From assembly GCF_045063725.1 (NCBI RefSeq), contig NZ_CP173695.1: a stretch of 64,000 bases of DNA; one strand, given 5' to 3'. The DNA is from Sellimonas catena. Its GTDB lineage: Bacteria; Bacillota; Clostridia; Lachnospirales; Lachnospiraceae. A program made the translations under genes and the position numbers. Under the pieces are notes generated by a model. That model was given only the letters and a program-made list of their open reading frames with translations, did no database searches and was not told where the DNA came from. Shown here piece by piece: positions 1 to 8,294 of the stretch (its first letter is position 1; the number at the start of each line of letters is the position of its first letter).

Positions 1-838
1 CGAAATCACGAGAAAGATACACGCCCTCTGGATCCAGTTACTCCATCCTCCTCCCAGAACGACCGGAGGGAGAATCGCAAGAATCACTGCCGCAATGACA
101 ACTACCGGAGTATAATACTTTGCGAATCTGGTAATGAAGTTTTCCACTTTTGCCTTCTTGCTGCTGGCATTTTCCACCATCTCCAGAATCTTGGAAACTG
201 TAGAATTCTCAAACTCTTTTGTCACACGTACATGGAGGATACCGCTTCCGTTAATACATCCGCTGATGATATCGGATCCCGGAGTCACTTTCCTTGGAAC
301 CGATTCTCCTGTCAATGCGGATGTATCGATCATAGAAGTTCCATCCACCACCACTCCGTCAAGCGGAATCCGCTCACCCGGTTTAATGATAATCACACTT
401 CCAGTCTGAACATCATACGGATCGACCTGGACAAGCTGTCCATCCTCCTCCATGTTGGCATACTCCGGACAAATATCCATCAGTTCCGCGATCGATGCCC
501 TTGAACGGTTCACCGCATAGCTCTGGAACCATTCCCCTACCTGATAAAAGAGCATGACGGCAACCGCTTCCGCATATTCACCTACTCCAAATGCCCCGAA
601 AGTAGCAAGCGTCATAAGAAAGTTTTCATCAAAAATCTGTCCGTTCCGGATATTTCTGGCTGCCTTCCACAAAATATCCCAGCCTATTACCAGATATGGA
701 ATCAGATAAAGAAGAAATCCTTTCGGAAATTCTTTCATTCCTTTCACAGTTCCTGTCTCTTTAAGAATCAAGAGTACTGCATAGAGAAGAAATGCCACAG
801 CAATTCTTACCAGCATCTTTTTCTGCTTTTTCGTCATT
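1..838 (-). CDS. Heavy-metal (Zn/Cd-type) P-type ATPase, N-terminal part
   Basis: This is the first ~279 codons of a P1B-type ATPase that would export divalent soft metals (Zn2+/Cd2+/Pb2+) across the cytoplasmic membrane; the rest lies left of the window. The reading frame starts with MTKKQKKMLVRIA, has hydrophobic segments, then the actuator-domain motif DTSALTGESVP, and stops at the edge with IFLVIS, directly before where the CPC metal-binding helix is expected. No N-terminal HMA (CxxC) domain is present before the first membrane helix, so it is a short form. A strong promoter and an ArsR/SmtB-like palindrome lie upstream. Metal specificity cannot be read without the CPC helix and later membrane segments. 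Confidence 0.88.
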
Positions 839-944
839 TTCCTTTTCCCTTCCGGCAGGCCTGTGCTTCCCACTGCCAGCCTGTATAATCATTCCGGATC
901 CTGGCATTTGTTTCAATCCTGGAATTCCGGTATTTTATTAAAAC

Positions 945-964
945 ATATGAGCAATTATTCATAT
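945..964. promoter_or_regulatory. ArsR/SmtB-type operator palindrome
   Basis: ATATGA and TCATAT are separated by 8 bases, giving a perfect 6-8-6 inverted repeat within an AT-rich core. This is the shape of operators bound by metal-sensing ArsR/SmtB repressors (CadC, CzrA, ZiaR). It lies about 12 bases downstream of the -10 box of the ATPase promoter, where bound repressor would block transcription. The repressor gene is not in the window. Confidence 0.6.
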
Positions 965-975
965 ATTTCGTTTTA

Positions 976-1004
976 ACTATACATAGAATTGCAAGCCCTG
1001 TCAA
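976..1004 (-). promoter_or_regulatory. Sigma-A promoter of the metal ATPase
   Basis: On the minus strand TTGACA (999-1004) and TATAGT (976-981) are separated by exactly 17 bases, pointing at the P-type ATPase. The operator palindrome lies immediately downstream. Confidence 0.75.
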
Positions 1005-1042
1005 TAGGTTTTCAGAAAATCTTCCGAACGGGTTTTCAGCAG

Positions 1043-1074
1043 AAAAAAGCTGCGGGTTGCTTCTCCCCGCAGCT
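1043..1074 (-). terminator. Intrinsic terminator after dnaJ
   Basis: A 9-bp perfect stem (AGCTGCGGG / CCCGCAGCT, loop 9) is followed on the minus strand by six T residues, 11 bases after the dnaJ stop. It ends the hrcA-grpE-dnaK-dnaJ transcript. Confidence 0.85.
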
Positions 1075-1084
1075 GTATGTTTTC

Positions 1085-2284
1085 TTAATCGTCCCTCTCC
1101 TCGAAGGTCTCTTTTAATTTGTCCATAAAGCCTTTTTTCTTCGGTTTCTCCGGTTTTTCTTTTTCCGGTTCCGGCTGATTCAGGGAATTGCCTGAAAGAG
1201 CGTCAAACCGTTTGAGTGCTTCCTTTGCTTCCGGACTTAATTTTTCCGGTGTCTGGATCACAAGGGTGACGTACTGGTCTCCCCTCACCTTTGGATTCCG
1301 CACGGACGGTACTCCTTTGCCTTTCAGTCTTACCTTCGTATCTGTCTTTGTTCCAGGTTTAACAGTATAGATGACTTCCCCATCCACCGTCTTGATGCGC
1401 ACATCTCCGCCGAGGGCTGCCTGTGCAAATGAAATCGGCGCTGTGGAGAAAATATTCATGTCCTGTCTCTGGAAGATCGGATGTCTGGATACCGTTACTT
1501 CCACAAGCAGATCTCCTCTTGGTCCTCCATTGGTACCCGGCTCACCTTTGTCCCGTATTCTGACACTCTGTCCATTGTCGATTCCGGCCGGAATTGATAC
1601 CTGAATGGTTTTCTTGCTTGAGATATAACCGGTTCCTGCGCAGTCCGGACACTTTTCACGAATAATCTTGCCGGAGCCATGACAGTCCGGACATGTCTGT
1701 ACATTCTGCACCGTTCCAAAGAAAGACTGTGAGGTGTAGACAACCTGGCCTCTGCCGCCACATCTCGGACACGTCTCCGGACTGGTTCCCGGTTTTGCTC
1801 CTGTTCCCTGACATTTCTCACATGGATCTTTCAGAACGATCTCAATTTCCTTTTCACAGCCGAACACAGCCTCTTCAAAGGTGATCCGGACTCCTTTCCG
1901 GATATTCATCCCCTTCATCGGGCCGTTACTGGTGCGGCCGCTTCTTCTTCCGCCGCCGAAAAAGTCTCCGAAAATATCACCGAAAATATCGCTGAAATCC
2001 GCACCGCTGAAATCAAAGCCGCCGAATCCGCCTGCACCGCCTGCACCGCCGCCTTCAAATGCCGCATGACCAAACTGATCATACTGACGGCGCTTATCCG
2101 GATCACTTAATACAGCATACGCTTCAGAAGCTTCTTTGAACTTTCTTTCTGCTTCCGCATCTCCTGGATTCATATCCGGATGATATTTTTTCGCAAGCTG
2201 ACGGTATGCTTTTTTCAGTGTTGCGTCATCGGCATCTCTGGATACTCCCAGGACTTCATAGTAGTCTCTCTTTGCCTCTGCCAT
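1085..2284 (-). CDS. dnaJ: Chaperone protein DnaJ
   Basis: This cytoplasmic Hsp40 co-chaperone (399 aa) stimulates the ATPase of DnaK and delivers unfolded clients. The J domain occupies about residues 5-70 with HPD at 35-37. A Gly/Phe-rich linker (about 75-110) follows, then a zinc-finger region with four CxxCxGxG repeats (CEKCQGTG, CPRCGGRG, CPDCHGSG, CPDCAGTG) and the C-terminal substrate-binding domains. Length is normal for a type I DnaJ. It is the last gene of the heat-shock operon, 145 bases downstream of dnaK, with a strong hairpin in between, and is followed by a good terminator. Confidence 0.97.
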   Translation of the reverse strand: MAEAKRDYYEVLGVSRDADDATLKKAYRQLAKKYHPDMNPGDAEAERKFKEASEAYAVLSDPDKRRQYDQFGHAAFEGGGAGGAGGFGGFDFSGADFSDIFGDIFGDFFGGGRRSGRTSNGPMKGMNIRKGVRITFEEAVFGCEKEIEIVLKDPCEKCQGTGAKPGTSPETCPRCGGRGQVVYTSQSFFGTVQNVQTCPDCHGSGKIIREKCPDCAGTGYISSKKTIQVSIPAGIDNGQSVRIRDKGEPGTNGGPRGDLLVEVTVSRHPIFQRQDMNIFSTAPISFAQAALGGDVRIKTVDGEVIYTVKPGTKTDTKVRLKGKGVPSVRNPKVRGDQYVTLVIQTPEKLSPEAKEALKRFDALSGNSLNQPEPEKEKPEKPKKKGFMDKLKETFEERDD

Positions 2285-2376
2285 AATCGTTACCTTCCCT
2301 TTCTATACAGTAGGCGCTGCCGCGTATCCTACATTTCGGTATCGGGGACCCCGGATCAAGCCGGAATCCACACACG

Positions 2377-2407
2377 CACAGAGATTGCGCCGGGCGCAAT
2401 CTCTGTG
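2377..2407. other. Intercistronic 14-bp hairpin between dnaK and dnaJ
   Basis: CACAGAGATTGCGC and its exact reverse complement flank a 3-base loop. No T run follows on the minus strand, so it is not a classical terminator. It may stabilise the 3' end of the processed dnaK message or set the dnaK:dnaJ ratio. Confidence 0.6.
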
Positions 2408-2429
2408 TTCTGCCTGTTATCCGGCAGGA

Positions 2430-4304
2430 TTATACTTCTTTATAGTCTCCGTCTACGACATCGTCATATCCTTCCGGTGCCGGTCCTGACTGTGCATTTC
2501 CACCCTGAGGTCCTGCTCCCTGAGCACCGCCCTGTGGATTTGCCTGCTCATACATCTTTGTGAAAAGTTCCTGAGAACTTGTCATCAGTTTCTCTTTTGC
2601 AGCTTTGATTTCAGCGATATTCGCTTCTGTCATTTCTTCTGCATTCGGATATTTTGCAAGGATATCCTTAAGAGCCTGAATATCAGCCTCTACTGCTGAT
2701 TTTCCGGCTGCATCGATCTTGTCTCCAACATCTTTAAGTGCTTTTTCTGTCTGGAATACAATCGCATCTGCCTCATTCTTTGTATCAACAGCTTCTTTTC
2801 TCTTCTTGTCTGCCGCTTCAAATTCTGCTGCTTCTTTAACTGCTCTGTCGATATCTTCATCAGACATGTTGGAACCTGCTGTAATTGTGATGTGCTGTTC
2901 TTTTCCTGTTCCAAGGTCTTTTGCAGATACATTTACAATACCATTTGCATCGATATCGAATGTTACTTCAATCTGCGGGATTCCACGTGGTGCCGGCGGA
3001 ATTCCATCCAGTCTGAACTGTCCGAGGGACTTGTTGTCTCTTGCGAACTGTCTTTCACCCTGTACAACGTTGATATCTACTGCTGTCTGGTTGTCTGCAG
3101 CTGTAGAGAAGATCTGGCTCTTCTTTGTCGGGATTGTTGTATTTCTTTCAATCAGCCTTGTTGCAACACCACCCATTGTTTCGATGGAAAGTGACAGTGG
3201 TGTAACATCAAGAAGAAGGATGTCGCCTGCGCCTGCTTCTCCGGCAAGTTTACCACCCTGGATGGAAGCACCAAGTGCAACACATTCATCCGGATTCAGA
3301 GATTTGCTTGGCTCTTTTCCTGTCAGCTGTCTTACTTTATCCTGTACAGCCGGAATACGTGTAGAACCACCTACCAGAAGTACCTGGCCAAGATCTGACG
3401 GACGAAGTCCTGCGTCAGAAAGCGCTCTCTGAACAGGCTCTGCTGTCTTTTCTACCAGATCGCTTGTCAGTTCATCAAATTTTGCTCTTGTCAGATCCAT
3501 ATCAAAATGTTTCGGTCCTTCAGATGTTGCTGTGATGAACGGAAGGTTGATATTGGTTGTTGTAGCGGAAGAAAGTTCTTTCTTTGCTTTTTCTGCCGCT
3601 TCTTTTAATCTCTGAAGAGCCATCTTGTCATTGGAAAGGTCTACGCCTTCTTTTGCCTTGAAATCAGCCAGCATGTAGTCTGTGATCTTCTGGTCGAAGT
3701 CGTCACCGCCAAGTCTGTTGTTTCCGGCTGTGGAAAGTACTTCAATAACACCGTCTCCGATATCGATGATGGAAACGTCGAATGTACCGCCGCCAAGGTC
3801 GTATACCATGATCTTCTGTTCTTTTTCATTGTCAAGTCCGTAAGCAAGTGCTGCTGCTGTAGGCTCGTTGATGATACGTTTTACATCCAGTCCTGCGATT
3901 TTACCGGCATCCTTTGTTGCCTGACGCTGTGCATCATTAAAGTAAGCAGGCACTGTAATAACTGCTTCTGTCACTTTCTCACCAAGGTATCCTTCTGCGT
4001 CTGCTTTCAGTTTCTGAAGGATCATTGCAGAAATCTCCTGCGGAGAATACTGTTTTCCGTCGATGTTTACTTTCTCATTTGTTCCCATCTTCCTTTTGAT
4101 GGAAGAAATTGTTTTGTCTGCATTTGTAACTGCCTGACGTTTTGCAGGTTCACCTACAAGACGTTCTCCGTTCTTTGTAAATGCGACTACGGATGGAGTC
4201 GTTCTTGCGCCTTCTGTATTTGCGATAACGGTCGGCTGTCCACCTTCCATTACGGCAACACAACTGTTTGTTGTACCTAAGTCAATACCAATAATTTTGC
4301 CCAT
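2430..4304 (-). CDS. dnaK: Chaperone protein DnaK (Hsp70)
   Basis: This 624-aa ATP-dependent chaperone folds new and stress-damaged proteins in the cytoplasm with DnaJ and GrpE. The nucleotide-binding domain starts with GIDLGTTNSCVAVMEG and contains VYDLGGGTFDVSI. The substrate-binding and helical lid domains follow, and the acidic tail ends YDDVVDGDYKEV. The start ATG follows CAGGAGGAATGCATT. It is the third gene of the CIRCE-regulated operon, 31 bases after grpE. Nothing in the sequence is unusual for a Gram-positive DnaK. Confidence 0.98.
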   Translation of the reverse strand: MGKIIGIDLGTTNSCVAVMEGGQPTVIANTEGARTTPSVVAFTKNGERLVGEPAKRQAVTNADKTISSIKRKMGTNEKVNIDGKQYSPQEISAMILQKLKADAEGYLGEKVTEAVITVPAYFNDAQRQATKDAGKIAGLDVKRIINEPTAAALAYGLDNEKEQKIMVYDLGGGTFDVSIIDIGDGVIEVLSTAGNNRLGGDDFDQKITDYMLADFKAKEGVDLSNDKMALQRLKEAAEKAKKELSSATTTNINLPFITATSEGPKHFDMDLTRAKFDELTSDLVEKTAEPVQRALSDAGLRPSDLGQVLLVGGSTRIPAVQDKVRQLTGKEPSKSLNPDECVALGASIQGGKLAGEAGAGDILLLDVTPLSLSIETMGGVATRLIERNTTIPTKKSQIFSTAADNQTAVDINVVQGERQFARDNKSLGQFRLDGIPPAPRGIPQIEVTFDIDANGIVNVSAKDLGTGKEQHITITAGSNMSDEDIDRAVKEAAEFEAADKKRKEAVDTKNEADAIVFQTEKALKDVGDKIDAAGKSAVEADIQALKDILAKYPNAEEMTEANIAEIKAAKEKLMTSSQELFTKMYEQANPQGGAQGAGPQGGNAQSGPAPEGYDDVVDGDYKEV

Positions 4305-4335
4305 AATGCATTCCTCCTGATTTATTTCATTTTTC

Positions 4336-4983
4336 TTAATTAGCTACTTTTACCATGCTGTGTCTTACCACACTGTCACGGTACATATACCCTTTCTGGA
4401 ATTCCTCCACGATAATATTCTCACCGGCTTCTTCGTCTTCCACATGCATCACCGCATTATGAAAGTCCGGATTGAATTCCTGTCCCAGGGCCTCGATCTG
4501 CTTGACGCCTGCGTCTTCCAGCGTCTTCATAAGCTGTCTATATACTTTATCCATGCCGTCTACAAACGGATCGTCTTTCTTTCCGTCTTCAACGCTCTGG
4601 AACCCTCTCTCGAAATTATCGATAACAGGCAGGATCTTCTCAATGATGTCCTTTGCTCCAATCTCATACATGGCCGATTTTTCTTTTTCAGTACGCTTTC
4701 TGTAATTGTCAAACTCCGCCATCTGGCGTGTCAGCTTATCGGTCAGATCTTCGATCTTCTCATCTTTTGGATCCTTTTTATTCTTTCTTTTAAAGAATCC
4801 CTTCTTTTCTTTGCCGTCGTCCGAAGCTTCCTGGCCGTCTGTGCTTTCCGGCGCGCCGGTCTCTTCCGCTTCATCCTGTGCGGTTTCATCCTCTACAGGA
4901 ATCTCACCGTTTTGCTCAGCCTGCTTTTTCGCTTCTTCTACGGCCTCTTTTACCATTTCTTCCTGATTCTTACTTTCTCCCAC
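4336..4983 (-). CDS. grpE: Nucleotide exchange factor GrpE
   Basis: GrpE (215 aa) releases ADP from DnaK as a homodimer. The first ~75 residues are highly charged and variable. A long helical dimerisation region follows (LTDKLTRQMAEFDNYRKRTEKE), and then the beta-wing domain with FNPDFHNAVMHVEDE near the C terminus. The start appears to be GTG, 7 bases after AAAGGTGG; the next in-frame ATG, nine residues in, would leave a poor ribosome site. It lies between hrcA and dnaK in the usual Gram-positive order. Confidence 0.96.
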   Translation of the reverse strand: MGESKNQEEMVKEAVEEAKKQAEQNGEIPVEDETAQDEAEETGAPESTDGQEASDDGKEKKGFFKRKNKKDPKDEKIEDLTDKLTRQMAEFDNYRKRTEKEKSAMYEIGAKDIIEKILPVIDNFERGFQSVEDGKKDDPFVDGMDKVYRQLMKTLEDAGVKQIEALGQEFNPDFHNAVMHVEDEEAGENIIVEEFQKGYMYRDSVVRHSMVKVAN

Positions 4984-5009
4984 CAGGATACCACCTTTCT
5001 GCTTTTGCT

Positions 5010-6050
5010 CTATTCTTTTTTGTGAAATATCGTATCCAGCTCAGTCTGCAGTGTTTTCAGTGTGTCCATGACATGTTCATAGTCCATACGCTTCGGTCCG
5101 ATAATCCCTATCGTTCCCTGCATGCCTTCTCCTAATTCATAGGTTGCTGTCACAATACTGCAGTCCTTCATGTTCTGTACCGGAGTCTCATTTCCGATAT
5201 AAACCTGTATTCCCTTAGTGTCACTGGAAAGTGTCTGGGTGACAAGTTCCGAAAGCTGCTGTTTTTCCTCAAAGGCACTGATGATTTCCTGTGCGCTTTG
5301 CTTGTCGGATAATTCCGGATAACGGAAAATGTTGGTGGCTCCGCTTGTATAGATCTCCATGTCCTGATCGAGCTGAATCACATTGCCTACCGCATCCAGC
5401 ACATCGCTGATCACTCCGCTGTGAATGCCTGCCTGTTCTTTGAGCTTGGCAATCAGTCCCAGTGTAATCTGATCGATGGACATGCCGTTCAGCGTCGTAT
5501 TCAAAAGCATGTTCAGCTTTAGAAGCGTCTCGCTTCCCAGATCCTGGTCAACCCGGATGATCTGGTTCTTGACAATGTTTCCTTCCAGCACAATGACTGC
5601 GATCAACTGTTCCTCATCAACCTGGGAAAGCTGAATAAATTTCAGCCGGTTTTTCATGCTGACAGGCGCGGATACCATCGTGGCGTAATTTGTATTGTTA
5701 GCCAGTACTTTCGCCGCCTGTTTCAAAAGCTGATCCATCTTATCCGCCTTCTGAAGCATCTGTTCCTTGATTTCCGTCACTTCCTGCTCTTTATCCTGCA
5801 TGAGCATATCGACATAAAGCCGATATCCCTTGTCAGACGGAATACGTCCTGCAGACGTATGAGGCTGAAAAATATATCCAAGTTCTTCCAGATCCGCCAT
5901 CTCATTCCGGATTGTAGCGGAACTTAAATTCAGATCGGTGTACTTGGAAATTGTTCTGGAACCAACCGGCTCACCTGTCTCCAGATAGTTCTGAATGACT
6001 GCTTTTAATATCTTCAGTTTTCTTTCACTCAGTTCCCGGATTAATTCCAT
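5010..6050 (-). CDS. hrcA: Heat-inducible transcription repressor HrcA
   Basis: HrcA (346 aa) binds the CIRCE operator and represses the hrcA-grpE-dnaK-dnaJ operon until chaperones become limiting. The N-terminal winged helix contains GEPVGSRTISKYTDLNLSS and SATIRNEMADLEELGY. The GAF-like and dimerisation regions follow. The start follows AAGGAGGATCTGA. It is the first gene of its operon, and its perfect operator lies 22 bases upstream of the start, so autoregulation is expected. Confidence 0.97.
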   Translation of the reverse strand: MELIRELSERKLKILKAVIQNYLETGEPVGSRTISKYTDLNLSSATIRNEMADLEELGYIFQPHTSAGRIPSDKGYRLYVDMLMQDKEQEVTEIKEQMLQKADKMDQLLKQAAKVLANNTNYATMVSAPVSMKNRLKFIQLSQVDEEQLIAVIVLEGNIVKNQIIRVDQDLGSETLLKLNMLLNTTLNGMSIDQITLGLIAKLKEQAGIHSGVISDVLDAVGNVIQLDQDMEIYTSGATNIFRYPELSDKQSAQEIISAFEEKQQLSELVTQTLSSDTKGIQVYIGNETPVQNMKDCSIVTATYELGEGMQGTIGIIGPKRMDYEHVMDTLKTLQTELDTIFHKKE

Positions 6051-6071
6051 TCAGATCCTCCTTCCGCCTTA

Positions 6072-6098
6072 TTAGCACTCATTTATTTCGAGTGCTAA
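6072..6098. promoter_or_regulatory. CIRCE operator
   Basis: TTAGCACTC-N9-GAGTGCTAA is a perfect 9-9-9 CIRCE element, the HrcA binding site, between the promoter and the hrcA start. A third GAGTGCTAA half-site overlaps the -10 box at 6116-6124. Confidence 0.97.
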
Positions 6099-6112
6099 TA
6101 TCTACGTTTACT

Positions 6113-6141
6113 AATTTAGCACTCCCGCACACATTTGTCAA
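6113..6141 (-). promoter_or_regulatory. Sigma-A promoter of the hrcA operon
   Basis: Minus-strand TTGACA (6136-6141) and TAAATT (6113-6118) are separated by 17 bases and followed by CIRCE. The spacer and -10 contain an additional CIRCE half-site. Confidence 0.75.
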
Positions 6142-6170
6142 CACCGATTCTGTATCTTTTTTGTGTCTTT

Positions 6171-7013
6171 CTACATATTCAGAAGTCCCACAGCAAGGAT
6201 TATCATTCCATACGCTACCCACTGCCTTTTCGTAAGTTTCTCTTTGAAAAGGAGCACTCCTGCTGCTCCGATCACTGCCATCGCTGCAATGCTGTAGGTC
6301 GGATAGGCGATGACTGCAGGGACATCGGCCAGCGCCCAAAGCAGAAACCGGGCCGAAAAATAGTTTGGGATTCCGATGAGAACTCCAAATAGAACTTCGT
6401 TTTTTGTAATCCGCTCCCTGTTTCGTGCAACAAGCAGACCACTGATTACTCCGGAAACAAGAAAGGAAAGCATCAGGAAAAAGCTTCCAAAGGATGTTTT
6501 CCCGTATGCGTCATAAAACTTGGCCATGGCATCTCCCAGGCCTCCGCCAAGTAAAAGAAGTACAAGTCCGGCCTTGGAGCTTCCTCCCGTCCGGACCGCT
6601 CCTTTCTCCAGATTGATGAGCAAAATGGCAACCACCGCAATCAGAAGTCCGATTCCCTGGTTCCATCCCGGTTTTTCTCCAAACCAGAGGACTGCAAGTG
6701 CAGACGGGACGATCACGCCAAGCTTCATAAAGGTAGAGGACAGGATAACGCCGTTTTTCCGCACATTCCACTGCAGGAGAATGAACGCCCCGCAGTAAAG
6801 CAGACCGGTCACCACGCCAAATCCCACGGCTGTCATAGTACCGGCTTCCCCGATATGTCCCAGGTTTTTTCCCGTTGTCAAAAGCCCTGCAATGACGCAG
6901 ACCGCGTAGTTCATCAGCAGAATCCCGTATTTTCCCCGACAGTACGTCTCACTTGCACGCATGAAAATGGAAACACCTGCGCTGCAAAGAACTGCCAGAA
7001 TCAGATTGATCAT
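6171..7013 (-). CDS. EamA/DMT-superfamily permease
   Basis: This 280-aa, roughly ten-helix membrane protein belongs to the drug/metabolite transporter superfamily. Two EamA halves can be seen, the second beginning near SSKAGLVLLLLGGG. The substrate is not predictable; relatives export amino acids, nucleosides or drugs. Its ATG overlaps the hemW stop (ATGA arrangement), so the two are translationally coupled. No clear terminator separates it from the hrcA promoter downstream, so read-through into the heat-shock operon is possible. Confidence 0.85.
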   Translation of the reverse strand: MINLILAVLCSAGVSIFMRASETYCRGKYGILLMNYAVCVIAGLLTTGKNLGHIGEAGTMTAVGFGVVTGLLYCGAFILLQWNVRKNGVILSSTFMKLGVIVPSALAVLWFGEKPGWNQGIGLLIAVVAILLINLEKGAVRTGGSSKAGLVLLLLGGGLGDAMAKFYDAYGKTSFGSFFLMLSFLVSGVISGLLVARNRERITKNEVLFGVLIGIPNYFSARFLLWALADVPAVIAYPTYSIAAMAVIGAAGVLLFKEKLTKRQWVAYGMIILAVGLLNM

Positions 7014-8206
7014 GAGCTTTCCTCCTCTCCCTCATCCTGCAGAAAGCAGGCCATCACATGATTGCTCACATCAATTCCCCGGTCTGTTAAAGCGATACGC
7101 CCCTGCTTTCTTTGTATGAGATGCTCCTGTTCCAGTTCCCGGATCTCATCTCCATAAATTTCTTCCACCGTATGGTGAAACCGCGCCGCAAACTCTGCTT
7201 CGGAAACACCTTCCATCATTCTAAGCCCCAGAAACATCGTCTCTTCCTGAGCTTCCCGCCCGGATAGTTTCTGCACTTCTTCCCTTGTCAGAAGCAGCGC
7301 TTCTTTCGGCTCGTTTTCACTCCAGGTTTCCACATATTTCTTCCTGTCCCGGAGATTACTCCACCTCTGCTCTTCAAAAAGAGAGGCTGCCCCGACTCCA
7401 AATCCCAGATACGGAATTCTTCTCCAATAACCGATATTGTGTCTGCATTCTTTCCCTTTCTTTGCGTAATTGGAAATTTCGTACCGTTCATATCCGTATC
7501 CTTGCAGAATCTCTTTTGTCCGCTCATACATCTGCCGCTCAGTCTCCTCATCCGGCAGGGGCGGATGGTCCTTTGGATGATCCGTCTTCTCATACCAATT
7601 CCAAAACAGCGTCCCTTCCTCCAGAATCAGACTGTACGCCGAGATATGCTCCGGACAAAGACTGCATACCCGTTCCAGTGTCTTCTCATAACTTTTCAGC
7701 GTCTGGCCCGGAATCGCAGACATCAGGTCGATATTAATATTGACAAAACCTGCCTTTCTCGCCGCCTCATACGTGTTTCGGAAATCCTGCCATGTATGAA
7801 TTCTTCCAAGAGTATGGAGCTCCTGGTCATTCGCAGACTGTAACCCGATACTCAAACGATTGATCCCGGCCTTTCGATACGCTTCCATCTTCTCTTTTCC
7901 ATCAGTCCCTGGATTGAGTTCCATAGTAATCTCCGCATTCGGAGAAAGCGAAAATGATTCCCTCACCGTCCTGAGAATCCCGTCAACTGCCTCCGGCGGC
8001 AGAATCGACGGCGTACCGCCTCCAAGGAAGACAGTGCTGACTTCATATTCCTCTGCCATTTTCGAAGCAACGCTGATCTCCCTCCGAAGAGCCCGGACAT
8101 ACGCTTCCTGTTCTTCCTTTCCGGCAGGGCCGGACAGGAAATCACAGTACGCACATTTCTGCACACAGAAAGGTATATGAATATATATTTCCAGTTCTTG
8201 TTTCAT
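7010..8206 (-). CDS. hemW: Radical SAM heme chaperone HemW (HemN-like)
   Basis: The protein (398 aa) carries the radical-SAM motif with Cys14, Cys18 and Cys21 (PFCVQKCAYCDF), the GGGTPS motif and a C-terminal HemW domain. The family is commonly annotated as an oxygen-independent coproporphyrinogen oxidase, but the lepA-linked version is a heme-binding chaperone (HemW). It lies downstream of lepA as in many Firmicutes, with an 88-base gap holding a REP-like palindrome. The start follows AGGATAAATAG. Confidence 0.9.
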   Translation of the reverse strand: MKQELEIYIHIPFCVQKCAYCDFLSGPAGKEEQEAYVRALRREISVASKMAEEYEVSTVFLGGGTPSILPPEAVDGILRTVRESFSLSPNAEITMELNPGTDGKEKMEAYRKAGINRLSIGLQSANDQELHTLGRIHTWQDFRNTYEAARKAGFVNINIDLMSAIPGQTLKSYEKTLERVCSLCPEHISAYSLILEEGTLFWNWYEKTDHPKDHPPLPDEETERQMYERTKEILQGYGYERYEISNYAKKGKECRHNIGYWRRIPYLGFGVGAASLFEEQRWSNLRDRKKYVETWSENEPKEALLLTREEVQKLSGREAQEETMFLGLRMMEGVSEAEFAARFHHTVEEIYGDEIRELEQEHLIQRKQGRIALTDRGIDVSNHVMACFLQDEGEEESS

Positions 8207-8232
8207 CTATTTATCCTCATTTCATAATCATT

Positions 8233-8272
8233 ATTGGGGACGTGTACCTGTGCATCGGTACACGTCCCCAAT
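8233..8272. repeat. REP-like palindrome between lepA and hemW
   Basis: ATTGGGGACGTGTACC and its exact reverse complement flank an 8-base loop, a 16-bp perfect stem. GGGGAC...GTCCCC palindromes of this type recur in many bacterial genomes as REP elements mobilised by IS200-like (RAYT) transposases. No T run follows in the hemW direction, so a terminator role is unlikely. Only one copy was seen in the window. Confidence 0.55.
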
Positions 8273-8294
8273 GAAAAAAATAAAACAATTCTGA

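Noticed and set aside
2719..3432. Long plus-strand open frame opposite dnaK
   Set aside because: It is antisense to a clearly conserved gene, has no ribosome site and low-complexity Ser/Leu composition, so it is a shadow of dnaK codon use.
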